A DNA stretch of 64,000 bases from Amycolatopsis vastitatis. GTDB lineage: Bacteria; Actinomycetota; Actinomycetes; Mycobacteriales; Pseudonocardiaceae. Position 1 is the first letter of the stretch; every line of letters begins with the position of its first letter. The notes below the pieces were generated by a model, which saw only the letters and a list, made by a program, of their open reading frames with translations, was not told the DNA's origin and did no database searches. Shown here piece by piece: positions 32,896 to 41,123 of the stretch. The stretch spans positions 101,830 to 165,829 of the forward strand of contig NZ_NMUL01000045.1 in NCBI RefSeq assembly GCF_002234595.1. The letters are read 5' to 3'. Made by a program: the position numbers and the translations under genes.

Positions 32896-33768
32896 TCACC
32901 GCGGTTCCGGGCGGCAGTAGCCGACCACCAGCGCCGCGACCAGCACGGCGGCGCCGCACCACGCCGTGACGCTCAGCCGCTCGCCGAACAGGACCGCGGA
33001 CAGCACCGCCGCCGTCAGCGGCTCGAGCACCGCCGCCAGCGCGCCCAGAAGCGGGTGCGCGTCCGCCAGGCCGCGCAGGTACGCGGCGTAGGCGAGCGCG
33101 GTCGGCACCGCGCCGAGGTAGCACGCCACGAGGAGGACGTCCGCGTGCAGCGGCAACGCCATGCCGGACCAGCTCGCCACGGGGGCGAGCAGCAGCCCGC
33201 CCGCCAGGCAGCCGAACGCCGTCGTGGGCAACGGCTCCAGGCCCTCGACCGGCTTGGCGGTGAGCAGCGTGAGGGTGGCGAAGCCGGCCGCCGCGAGCAG
33301 CGCGAAGCCGAGCCCGGCGAGAGAGGTCGCTTCCCCCGGTGACCAGCGGAGCAGCACCAGGCCGGCGAGGGTGCCGGCCAGCGAGACCAGCGTCCAGCGG
33401 TGCGGTTTCCGCCGCCCGGCGAGGGTGACCACAACGGGTGCGGCGCCGATGGTGGTCATGGTCGCGACGCTCACCGAGCTGAGCGCGACGGCGGCGAAGT
33501 AGCTCGCCTGGAACAGGGCGAACAGCCCGCCGACCGCGGCGACGCGTTTCGCCGCTTCGGCCGTGCGCGGGAAGGTGCCGCCGGTCAGGAGAACGAACAG
33601 GGACGCGGTGCCGCCGCCGACGAGCAGCCGGTAGGCGGCGACGGCGAGCGGGTGGAGATCGGCGAGGTCGCCGAGCAGCGAGCCGGCGAGGCCGCCGGTG
33701 CCCCACAGGACACCGGCGAGAACGAGCGCGGCCGACGAACGGGCGCGCGCGGGTGTGGCGATGGACAT
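32896..33768 (-). CDS. EamA/DMT-family transporter
   Basis: 290 residues, ATG 33768. Ten hydrophobic segments in two homologous EamA halves are visible, for example VLAGVLWGTGGLAGSLLG at the start and LEPLTAAVLSAVLFGERLS in the last third. EamA proteins export amino acids, nucleosides or other small metabolites across the inner membrane. An unusual 145-base leader precedes the gene, with a probable -10 and a 13-codon leader ORF, suggesting regulated expression in response to a translation-related signal. Confidence 0.9.
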   Translation of the reverse strand: MSIATPARARSSAALVLAGVLWGTGGLAGSLLGDLADLHPLAVAAYRLLVGGGTASLFVLLTGGTFPRTAEAAKRVAAVGGLFALFQASYFAAVALSSVSVATMTTIGAAPVVVTLAGRRKPHRWTLVSLAGTLAGLVLLRWSPGEATSLAGLGFALLAAAGFATLTLLTAKPVEGLEPLPTTAFGCLAGGLLLAPVASWSGMALPLHADVLLVACYLGAVPTALAYAAYLRGLADAHPLLGALAAVLEPLTAAVLSAVLFGERLSVTAWCGAAVLVAALVVGYCRPEPR

Positions 33769-33868
33769 CGGAAGAACGCTCCTGCGTCGAAGGAAAAGGG
33801 AGTTCGACGACGCGGGGCGGTGCGCAAGACAAATCAGCCGCGGGCCTCGGAGCCACGCGGCGAGGGAC

Positions 33869-33898
33869 CACCCCGCTCAGGCGCGAGGCGGCGGGGTG
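33869..33898 (-). promoter_or_regulatory. Hairpin overlapping the leader ORF (possible attenuator)
   Basis: CACCCCGC (33869-33876) and GCGGGGTG (33891-33898) pair around 14 bases that contain the leader stop codon. A ribosome stalled on the Pro codons would keep the hairpin open. Confidence 0.4.
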
Positions 33899-33918
33899 AC
33901 GAAGAGAATTCGGCGCAC
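33877..33918 (-). CDS. Leaderless 13-codon leader ORF upstream of the EamA exporter
   Basis: GTG 33918 to TGA 33877 encodes VRRILFVTPPPRA. A -10-like TAGATT (33931-33926) ends exactly seven bases before the GTG and no SD is present, which fits a leaderless transcript starting at the GTG. The PPP run near its end is a known slow site for ribosomes. The codons VTPP overlap the 5' arm of a hairpin, and the 3' arm begins right after the stop codon. This looks like an attenuation leader; it remains a prediction. Confidence 0.4.
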   Translation of the reverse strand: MRRILFVTPPPRA

Positions 33919-34028
33919 GAGGGGGAATCTAGCGGGGAGAACGGGGCGGCGCGACGAGTTTTCCCCAGGGCCGCACGGCGCCCCCGGTGAGCAGCGGTCA
34001 AGGGGCCGCCGAGCCGGGCGCCGCGCTC

Positions 34029-34082
34029 GACGACATGAATGAGTCATTCATGTCGTCCGGCGACGTAAATGACTCATTTATG
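34029..34082. repeat. Two related palindromes with AATGAGTCATT-type cores
   Basis: 34029-34057 is a perfect 14-1-14 palindrome centred on CATGAATGAGTCATTCATG; 34066-34080 (TAAATGACTCATTTA) is a second, 7-1-7, with the same core inverted. The AT-rich cores stand out from the surrounding sequence. This looks like a dispersed palindromic unit of the genus; only this one pair lies in the window. Confidence 0.6.
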
Positions 34083-34170
34083 ACATCGCAGCAGCCGCCG
34101 CCGCCACGCACGGCGAGCGGACGTGCGTTTCCGGGGCCCGGGCACACGGCAGGAGGCCTCGGCCCACACG

Positions 34171-35859
34171 TCAGTCCAGCTGGGACAGCTGCTCCCGCAG
34201 CGTGTCCAGCCCCATGCCGCCCAGCTTCAGCGCCTCCGTGTGGAACCGCTTGATGTCGAACGGCTTCCCGGCCCTCACCTGGGCCTCCGAGCGCGCCGCC
34301 AGCCAGAGGCGCTCGCCGATCTTGTACGCCGGGGCCTGGCCGGGCCAGCCGAGGTAGCGGTCGATCTCGTCGTGGAGGTGGGCCGGGTCCGTGATCGTGC
34401 GGCTCAGCATGAACTCCAGGCCCAGCTCCGGGGTCCACCGCGAGCCTTCGTGGAAGCCGGTGCCCGCGGGGATTTGCAGCTCCAGGTGCATGCCCAGGTC
34501 GACGATCACCCGGGCCGCGCGGAACAGCTGCTCCGAAAGCATGCCCAGCAGGTCGCCGTCGTCCGCAAGGTAGCCCAGTTCCTGCATCAGGCGCTCCGCG
34601 TACAGGGCCCAGCCCTCCGCGTGGCCCGATGTGAACGCCATCATCCGCTGGTACTTGTTCAGCGCGCCCGACTGGTCCACCGCCGTCGCGATCTGGAGGT
34701 GGTGGCCCGGGGCTCCTTCGTGGTACACGGTGCTCGTCTCGCGCCAGGTGCTGAACTCGTCGCGGCCCGCGGGCAGCGACCACCACATCCGGCCCGGACG
34801 GCCGAAGTCCTCGCTCGGTCCCGTGTAGTACGCGCCGACGCCGCCGCCCGGCGGGGCGATCTTGCACTCCAGGGCCATCACGCGGTCGGAGATGTCGAAG
34901 TGCTTGCCGCGCAACGACTCCAGCGCCTGGTCGGACAGGCGCTGCATCCAGGCCTCGAACTCAGCACGGCCGCGGACGCGGTAGCGCGGGTCGGCGTCCA
35001 GCACCGCGGCGGCTTCCGCGGGGGTCGCGCCCGCCTTGACGCGGTTCGCGACGGCGCGCATCTCCTCCTCGATCCGGGCGAACTCCGCCCAGCCCCATTC
35101 GTAGGCCTCGCGCAGGTCCAGCGTGGCGCCGACGAAGTACCGCGACCACAGGCGGTAGACGTCCTCGCCGACGGCGTCCTTGACCGGGGCCTTCGGCGCC
35201 AGCTCGGCACGCAGGAACCCGGCGAACTCCGCGAACGCCTCGTCGGCGGCGCGGGCGCCGTGCGCGAGGTCCGACTTCAGCGCTTCGCCCTGCGAAGACG
35301 CTCCGCCGGCGAGCGCGGTGAAGAACCCCTTCTCCTCCTTCAGGCCGGCCCACGTTTCGCACTGCTCCGCCACCTTCGCGACCTGGCGCAGGGCCGCGAC
35401 GTGCCCCGCGTCGGCTGCCGAAAGCAGGCCGCTGCGGACGCCGGCCAGCGCCTTCGGCACCTCGCCGAGCCGGGTCGCGACGACCGACCAGTCGTGCTCG
35501 TTCTCGAGCGGCATCAGGTCGAACACCATCCGCAGCTCCTGCACCGGGCTGGCGATGACGTTGAGGTTCGCGACGTCGAGGCCGGCCTCGTGGATCTCCA
35601 GCTCCAGGCCGACGCGCTCGGTGAACACAGCCTTGGCGGCGCGTTCGGCGGCGTCCCGCGGTTCGGCGGCGGCGACGGCGGCGTGGGCCCGCGCGGCCAG
35701 CCCGGCGCGCTCGGCGAACCCGTCCGCCGAGTAGTCGGTCAGCCGGTGGTCGTGCCCGGCGATGCCGTGCGCGGTCGCCGCGACGGGGTCCGCGGCCGCG
35801 TAGTCGTCGACATAGCGGTCGCAGATCCCGTGCACGCCCTCGGAAGCAGTAGAAGCCAT
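34171..35859 (-). CDS. DUF885 protein, putative metallopeptidase
   Basis: 562 residues, ATG 35859. The chain is helical throughout and carries the DUF885 metal motif STVYHEGAPGHHLQ (HExxxHH-type) followed about 45 residues later by SGHAEGWALYAERL, which would supply the glutamate ligand; late blocks LSRTITDPAHLHDEIDRYLGWPGQA and RLWLAARSEAQ are also typical. No signal peptide. Members are thought to be M3-like or carboxypeptidase-like hydrolases, but the substrate is unknown. It lies 42 bases downstream of metF on the same strand and may be cotranscribed. Confidence 0.9.
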   Translation of the reverse strand: MASTASEGVHGICDRYVDDYAAADPVAATAHGIAGHDHRLTDYSADGFAERAGLAARAHAAVAAAEPRDAAERAAKAVFTERVGLELEIHEAGLDVANLNVIASPVQELRMVFDLMPLENEHDWSVVATRLGEVPKALAGVRSGLLSAADAGHVAALRQVAKVAEQCETWAGLKEEKGFFTALAGGASSQGEALKSDLAHGARAADEAFAEFAGFLRAELAPKAPVKDAVGEDVYRLWSRYFVGATLDLREAYEWGWAEFARIEEEMRAVANRVKAGATPAEAAAVLDADPRYRVRGRAEFEAWMQRLSDQALESLRGKHFDISDRVMALECKIAPPGGGVGAYYTGPSEDFGRPGRMWWSLPAGRDEFSTWRETSTVYHEGAPGHHLQIATAVDQSGALNKYQRMMAFTSGHAEGWALYAERLMQELGYLADDGDLLGMLSEQLFRAARVIVDLGMHLELQIPAGTGFHEGSRWTPELGLEFMLSRTITDPAHLHDEIDRYLGWPGQAPAYKIGERLWLAARSEAQVRAGKPFDIKRFHTEALKLGGMGLDTLREQLSQLD

Positions 35860-35901
35860 GCGCCGCACGCTACCGGGCCACCGGTGGGCAGTGGTACGTA
35901 C

Positions 35902-36786
35902 TTAAGCACGGGCTGGGACCAGGCCCAGCCGGGCGATCACCTCGCGCGTCGCCTTCGACCGGTTGAACGTGTAGAAGTGCAGGTTCGGCACGCCCTCGGC
36001 GATCAGCTTCTCGCACAGCTCGGTGGTGACGTCGATGCCCGCGGCGCGGAACGCCTTGGGGTCGTCGGCCAGCGGCTCGAGCCGGTCGAGCAGCTTCCGC
36101 GGGGCCGGCGCGCCGGACAGCTTGATCGTCGTCTGCAGGGTCCGCATCGTGGTCAGCGGCATGACGCCGGGCAGCACCGGGACGTCGCAGCCGGTCGCGG
36201 CGACGCGGTCGCGCAGCCGCAGGAAGTCCTCGGCGTCGTGGAACAGCTGGGCGATCGCGAAGTTGGCGCCCGCGCGCAGCTTGCGGACCAGGTACTTCGT
36301 GTCGGTCTCCAGGTCGGGCGAGCGCGGGTGGCCGTAGGTGTACGCCGACACGCCGACGCAGAAGTCGCCCAGCTCGCGCACGAGCTGGACCAGCTCTTCG
36401 GCGTAGGTCAGGCCCTCCGGGTGCGGGATCCAGTCGCCGTAGACGTCGCCCGGCGGGTCGCCGCGCAGGGCGAGGATGTTGCGGACGCCGACCGAGGCGT
36501 ACCAGCCGATCACGTTGCGCAGCTCGGCGACGGAGTGGTTGACGGCGGTCAGGTGCGCCATCGGCACCAGCGTCGTCTCGGTCGCGACGCGGGCGATGCT
36601 GCGGATCGTGCCGTCGCGGCTGGAGCCGCCGGCGCCGTAGGTGATCGACATGTAGGCCGGGTCGTACGGCTCGAGCTCCCGGACGGCCTTCCACAGGACG
36701 GCCTCGTCCGCCGTGTCACGGGGTGGGAAGAACTCGATGGAGAACTTCGGCCCGTCTCCGCGCAACCGCTCGATCACCGACGTCAT
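35902..36786 (-). CDS. metF: Methylenetetrahydrofolate reductase
   Basis: 294 residues. It reduces 5,10-methylene-THF to 5-methyl-THF for methionine synthesis, with FAD. Family blocks: FSIEFFPPRD with the catalytic Glu, SITYGAGGSSRDGT, AHLTAVN, ILALRGDPPG and GANFAIAQLFHDAEDFLRL near the folate site, and the C-terminal PNLHFYTFNRS. The start is ATG 36786; a TAACAT -10 ends six bases before it, suggesting a leaderless mRNA. Its position relative to idsA/crtE and pknL matches Rv2172c. Confidence 0.96.
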   Translation of the reverse strand: MTSVIERLRGDGPKFSIEFFPPRDTADEAVLWKAVRELEPYDPAYMSITYGAGGSSRDGTIRSIARVATETTLVPMAHLTAVNHSVAELRNVIGWYASVGVRNILALRGDPPGDVYGDWIPHPEGLTYAEELVQLVRELGDFCVGVSAYTYGHPRSPDLETDTKYLVRKLRAGANFAIAQLFHDAEDFLRLRDRVAATGCDVPVLPGVMPLTTMRTLQTTIKLSGAPAPRKLLDRLEPLADDPKAFRAAGIDVTTELCEKLIAEGVPNLHFYTFNRSKATREVIARLGLVPARA

Positions 36787-36792
36787 AAACGC

Positions 36793-36798
36793 ATGTTA
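36793..36798 (-). promoter_or_regulatory. -10 element for leaderless metF mRNA
   Basis: TAACAT on the minus strand, six bases before ATG 36786; there is no SD between. Confidence 0.45.
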
Positions 36799-36892
36799 AA
36801 GGCCGACGCCCGGCATCCGGGAGCCCCCGTCCGCGTCGCGAGACAGTCATTCGAGTCACCTTCGAGGACTAAGCTGGACCCGGGAGTGAGCG

Positions 36893-37582
36893 ATGAGGGA
36901 CGACGACGCGAGCTGGGACGAGGACGTGCGCCTCGCGGTCTACCGCGCCTTCGCCGGTCACGGCCGTGCGCCGAGCGCCCCGGAGCTGGCCGACGCGGCG
37001 GGCGGGTCCCTGGCCGTCGCCAAGCAGGCGCTGCACCGCCTGGCCGACGCCCACCACCTGGTCCTCGACGAGCGCGAGCACGTCGTGCTGGCGCACCCGT
37101 TCGCCGCGAAGTCGCTCGGCTTCTCCGTGATGGGCTCGCACACGCTCTGGTGGGGCGGCTGCGCGTGGGACTCGTTCGCCATCCCCCACCTGGTCGACGC
37201 CGAGCCGGAGGTGCTCGTCGCGACCCGCTGTCCCGGCTGCGGGCAGCCGCACGCGCTGGTCGTGAACCGGACGACGCCGCCCGAGGGCGTCCAGGTGGCG
37301 CACTTCCTCGTGCCCGCCGCGCGGATGTGGGACGACGTGCTGCACACCTGCGCGAACCAGCGGCTCTTCTGCTGCGAGTCCTGTGTGGACGCCTGGCTGG
37401 CGGAAACCGGGCAGGCCAAGGGGTCCGTGCTGGATCTGGTCACGCTCTGGCGGCTCGCGCGTGGCTGGTACGAGGGCAGGCTCGAACGCGGCTACCGGCG
37501 GCGTGAACCGGACGACGCCGTCGCCTACTTCGCCGAAGCGGGCCTGACGGGCCCGTTCTGGGCGGCCACGGCCGCAGTCTGA
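36893..37582 (+). CDS. MerB (organomercurial lyase)-like protein
   Basis: 229 residues, ATG 36893 with GGGAG six bases upstream. Residues 1-65 are a winged-helix-like domain (PSAPELADAAGGSLAVAKQA). The rest resembles alkylmercury lyase: GGCAWDSFAIP places Cys90 and Asp93 at the same i, i+3 spacing as the catalytic Cys96/Asp99 of MerB, and Cys153 (LHTCANQ) is at about the distance of Cys159. Extra cysteines follow (FCCESC) and a CPGCGQPH knuckle precedes. No merA, merR or transport genes are adjacent, so mercury detoxification is possible but not demonstrated; a transcriptional or other role (as in NosL/MerB-fold proteins) cannot be excluded. Confidence 0.75.
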   Translation: MRDDDASWDEDVRLAVYRAFAGHGRAPSAPELADAAGGSLAVAKQALHRLADAHHLVLDEREHVVLAHPFAAKSLGFSVMGSHTLWWGGCAWDSFAIPHLVDAEPEVLVATRCPGCGQPHALVVNRTTPPEGVQVAHFLVPAARMWDDVLHTCANQRLFCCESCVDAWLAETGQAKGSVLDLVTLWRLARGWYEGRLERGYRRREPDDAVAYFAEAGLTGPFWAATAAV

Positions 37583-37643
37583 TTCGCCACACCGGGGGTG
37601 CCCCGGCCGACCGGGCGGCCACGGGTTCGGCGAGGATGACGTC

Positions 37644-38726
37644 ATGAACGCCGACGTCGACCTGCCCGCCCACGTCGAGCGCGCGCTGGCCGGGTTCCTC
37701 GGCCGGGCGAGCGCCGAAATCCTCGTGACCGAGCCGACCGTGGCCGCCGGGATCGACGCGCTGAGCGGGTTCGTGCTGAACGGCGGCAAGCGGCTGCGCC
37801 CGACGTTCGCCTGGTGGGGCTGGCGCGGCGCGGGCGGCGACCCGGCGGGCCCGGACGCCGAGGGTGTCCTGCAGGCGGTGTCCAGCCTCGAGCTGATCCA
37901 GGCGTGCGCGCTGATCCACGACGACCTGATCGACTCCTCCGACTCCCGCCGCGGCTTCCCGACCGTCCACATCGCGGGCGCGAAGCTGCACGCGGACCGC
38001 GGCTGGCTCGGTTCGCCGTCGACGTTCGGCCTGGCCACCGCGGTGCTGGTCGGCGACCTGGCGCTGGCCTGGGCGGACGACATGTTCGCCGACGCCCCGT
38101 TGCCGGCCGGGACGCTCGCCGCCGCGCGCCCGGCCTGGCGCGCGATGCGCACCGAGGTCCTGGCCGGGCAGTACCTCGACGTCCGGACGCAGGCGACCGG
38201 CGACGCCTCCGTCGAGGCCGCGCTCAAGATCGACAAGCTGAAGACGGCCGCCTACACCGTGCAGCGGCCGCTGCACCTGGGCGCCGCGCTCGGTGGCGCC
38301 TCCCCCGAGCTGATCGCCACCCTGCTGGAGTTCGGCGGCGAAGTCGGCGTCGCGTTCCAGCTGCGCGACGACCTGCTGGGCGTGTTCGGCGACCCGTCGG
38401 TCACCGGCAAGCCCGCCGGCGACGACCTGCGGGAAGGCAAGCGCACCCTGCTGGTCGCGCTCGGCCTGCAGCTCGCCGCGGAAAAGGGCGAGCGGGCCGC
38501 GGCCACCGTGATCGCGGACGCGATCGGCGACGCCGACCTGTCCGACGAGGGCGTGGAGACCGTCCGGATGGCCCTGCAGCAGGTCGGCGCGGTCGACGCG
38601 GTCGAGCGGCGGATCGACGAGCTGACTCGAGCGGCGATGGCCGCCCTCGAGCGCGCGCACCTGGCCGAGCCGGCGCCCGAGGCGCTGACCGGGCTGGTCG
38701 TCAAGGCCACCCAGCGGACGTACTGA
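37644..38726 (+). CDS. crtE: Geranylgeranyl-diphosphate synthase (polyprenyl synthetase)
   Basis: 360 residues, ATG 37644 with GAGGA upstream. It condenses IPP onto allylic diphosphates. The first Asp-rich motif is LIHDDLIDSS and the second FQLRDDLLGVFGD; NGGKRLRP near residue 50 binds IPP. Position in the metF-idsA-Rv2175c-pknL block equals M. tuberculosis idsA2 (Rv2173), but here it is followed after one base by phytoene desaturase, so its product very likely feeds carotenoid synthesis. Product length (C20) is inferred from the neighbours. Confidence 0.93.
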   Translation: MNADVDLPAHVERALAGFLGRASAEILVTEPTVAAGIDALSGFVLNGGKRLRPTFAWWGWRGAGGDPAGPDAEGVLQAVSSLELIQACALIHDDLIDSSDSRRGFPTVHIAGAKLHADRGWLGSPSTFGLATAVLVGDLALAWADDMFADAPLPAGTLAAARPAWRAMRTEVLAGQYLDVRTQATGDASVEAALKIDKLKTAAYTVQRPLHLGAALGGASPELIATLLEFGGEVGVAFQLRDDLLGVFGDPSVTGKPAGDDLREGKRTLLVALGLQLAAEKGERAAATVIADAIGDADLSDEGVETVRMALQQVGAVDAVERRIDELTRAAMAALERAHLAEPAPEALTGLVVKATQRTY

Positions 38727-38727
38727 C

Positions 38728-40200
38728 GTGCGGAAGATCGACGGCCGGGCGGACCACGTCGTCGTGATCGGGGCCGGGCTGGCCGGGCTTTCGGCGACAC
38801 TGCACCTGCTCGGCGCGGGACGGCGGGTCACGCTGCTGGAGCAGGCCGACGTCCCGGGCGGGCGGGCCGGGCAGCAGAGCTTCGACGGCAACGCCGTGGA
38901 CACCGGCGCGAGCGTGCTCACCATGCCGGAGCTGCTGGAAGAGGCGTTCGCCGCGGTCGGCGAGCCGCTGGCGAAGAACGTGCGCCTGACCCGACTCGAC
39001 CCGGCCTACCGGGCGCGCTTCGCCGACGGCTCCACGCTGGCGCTGCACACCGACGGCGAGGCGATGGAGGCCGAGATCCGCGCCTTCGCCGGCGCCCGCG
39101 AAGCGGTGGGCTACCGGGCGCTGCGGCGCTGGCTGACCGAGCTCTACACCGTGCAGAAGGACCACTTCCTCGCGGCGAACTTCGACTCGCCGCTCGGCCT
39201 GGCCCGCCCCGAGCTGGCGAAGCTCGCCGCGCTGGGCGGGTTCGGCAGGCTGGGCCCGCGCGTCGGCCGGTACCTGCTCGACGAGCGCGTCCGGCGGCTC
39301 TTCTCCTTCCAGGCGCTCTACGCGGGTCTCGATCCGGCGCGGGCGATGGGGGCGTACGGCGTCATCGCCTACATGGACACCGTCGGCGGCGTCTACTACC
39401 CCGAAGGCGGGATGGGTGAAATCGGCCGGGCGATGACCGGTGCCGCCGCACGGGCGGGCGCGGACGTGCGCTTCGGCACCGAAGCCGCTTGGCTGGAACG
39501 GGTCGCGTCGCGAGTGCGAGCGGTCCGCACGCGCTCGGGCGAACGCATCGCGTGCGACGCCGTCGTGCTGGCCACCGAGCTGGGGACGGCTTACCGGCTC
39601 CTCGGGGCGCGGCCCCGGCGGCCGGTGCCGCTGCGCTATTCGCCGTCCGCCGTGGTCCTGCACGGCCGCACCACCCAAGCGTGGGACCTCGGGCACCACA
39701 CGATCTTCTTCGGCGGCGCCTGGGAGCGGACGTTCGCGGAGATCATCCGCGAAGGCAAGCTCATGAGCGACCCGTCACTGCTGGTCACCCGGCCGACGGC
39801 GACGGACCCGGGGCTGGCCGGCCGCGGCGGCGAGATCGTCTCGGTGCTCGCGCCCGCCCCCAACCTGCGTCGCGGGCCGATCGACTGGGAACGCCTACGC
39901 GGGCCGTACCGCGAAGAGCTGCTTCGCACGCTGGAGGCACGCGGGCTGACCGGCTTCGGCGACGAGTTCACCGTCGACGAGACGATCACCCCGGCGGACT
40001 GGGCGGCACGCGGGCTGACGGCCGGGACGCCGTTCTCGCTGGCGCACACGTTCGCGCAGACCGGCCCCTTCCGGCCGGCGAACCTGGTGCGCGCGGCGGG
40101 CAACGCGGTACTGGCCGGCTGCGGCACGACCCCGGGTGTCGGCATCCCGCCGGTGCTCATCTCCGGACAACTGGCAGCGGAAAGGATCACCGGCCGGTGA
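38728..40200 (+). CDS. crtI: Phytoene desaturase
   Basis: 490 residues, GTG 38728, one base after crtE. FAD-dependent desaturation (and isomerisation) of phytoene toward lycopene. The dinucleotide fold is VVVIGAGLAGLSATLHLLGAG with the second Gly-rich stretch DVPGGRAGQ; the C-terminal bacterial phytoene desaturase block is visible as FRPANLVRAAGNAVLAGCGTTPGVGIPPVL. YYPEGGMGEIGRAM is the typical mid-chain signature. The gene overlaps crtB (GTGA). How many desaturations it performs cannot be told from sequence. Confidence 0.95.
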   Translation: MRKIDGRADHVVVIGAGLAGLSATLHLLGAGRRVTLLEQADVPGGRAGQQSFDGNAVDTGASVLTMPELLEEAFAAVGEPLAKNVRLTRLDPAYRARFADGSTLALHTDGEAMEAEIRAFAGAREAVGYRALRRWLTELYTVQKDHFLAANFDSPLGLARPELAKLAALGGFGRLGPRVGRYLLDERVRRLFSFQALYAGLDPARAMGAYGVIAYMDTVGGVYYPEGGMGEIGRAMTGAAARAGADVRFGTEAAWLERVASRVRAVRTRSGERIACDAVVLATELGTAYRLLGARPRRPVPLRYSPSAVVLHGRTTQAWDLGHHTIFFGGAWERTFAEIIREGKLMSDPSLLVTRPTATDPGLAGRGGEIVSVLAPAPNLRRGPIDWERLRGPYREELLRTLEARGLTGFGDEFTVDETITPADWAARGLTAGTPFSLAHTFAQTGPFRPANLVRAAGNAVLAGCGTTPGVGIPPVLISGQLAAERITGR

Positions 40201-41123
40201 ACGAACTCGACGCCGCGGGTATCACCGAGCCGGCCCTGCGCGCCGCCTACACCGCGTGCCGCCGCATCAACGCGCACTACGGGCGGACGTTCTTCCTGGC
40301 CACGCGGCTGCTGCCGGCCAGGGCCCGGCCGGCCGCGCACACGCTGTACGGGTTCGCGCGGATGGCCGACGAACTGGTCGACAACCCGTCGCCGGGCAGT
40401 GACCCGGCGGCCGAGCTGGACCGTGTCGCGGCCATGGTCGACGTCGTCTTCGAGGGCGGGACGCCGGACGACCCGGTGCTGGTGGCGCTGTCGGACACGG
40501 TGCGCCGGTACGGCCTCTCGCGGGAACTGTTCGACGCGTTCCTGAAGTCGATGCGGGCGGACCTCAAGCCCGTCGAATACACGACGTTCGCGGAGCTGGG
40601 CGAGTACATGTACGGCTCGGCCGCGGTCATCGGGCTGCAGATGCTGCCGGTCTTCGGCACCGTCGGCCCGCTCGCCGACGCCGAACCGGGCGCGATCGCC
40701 CTCGGCGAGGCGTTCCAGCTGACGAACTTCCTGCGCGACGTCGGCGAGGACCTCGACCGCGGGCGGCTCTACCTGCCGGCCGCGGAACTGGCCGCGTTCG
40801 GCGTCTCGCGGGAGCTGCTGGAGCGGCGGTGCCCCGATCCGCGGATCCGCGCCGCGCTGGCGTACTTCGTGGCGCGGACGCGGGCGGTGTACCGGCGGGC
40901 CGAAGCCGGGGTGGCGCTGCTGCGTCCCGAATCGCGGCCCTGCGTGCGGACGGCGTTGACGCTGTACGAAGGAATCCTCGACGAGATCGTCGCGCTGGAC
41001 TACGACATCCTGACGCGGCGGGCGGTGGTCCCGAAGCGGCGGAGGCTGGTAGTCGCGCTACCACCCTTGGCCGCGGTCTGGGCGAGCGAGACGTTCCGCG
41101 GCGGTCGTAGGCTGCGATCATGA
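40197..41123 (+). CDS. crtB: Phytoene synthase
   Basis: 308 residues, GTG 40197 overlapping the crtI TGA; AAGGA lies ten bases upstream inside crtI. It joins two GGPP molecules to phytoene. The two Mg-binding Asp motifs of the squalene/phytoene synthase family are present: GFARMADELVDNP near residue 55 and QLTNFLRDVGEDLDRGRLYLP near residue 175, plus YMYGSAAVIGLQ. With crtE and crtI it gives a complete route from isoprenoid precursors to lycopene-type pigment; no cyclase is in the window. Confidence 0.95.
   Translation: MNELDAAGITEPALRAAYTACRRINAHYGRTFFLATRLLPARARPAAHTLYGFARMADELVDNPSPGSDPAAELDRVAAMVDVVFEGGTPDDPVLVALSDTVRRYGLSRELFDAFLKSMRADLKPVEYTTFAELGEYMYGSAAVIGLQMLPVFGTVGPLADAEPGAIALGEAFQLTNFLRDVGEDLDRGRLYLPAAELAAFGVSRELLERRCPDPRIRAALAYFVARTRAVYRRAEAGVALLRPESRPCVRTALTLYEGILDEIVALDYDILTRRAVVPKRRRLVVALPPLAAVWASETFRGGRRLRS

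Larger units (their letters stand above)
33769..34170. other. 402-base gap between EamA and DUF885 genes
   Basis: No conventional gene. It contains the EamA leader (33769-33931), with its leader ORF and hairpin, and two palindromes at 34029-34082. The rest is GC-rich sequence in which I see nothing further. Confidence 0.6.
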
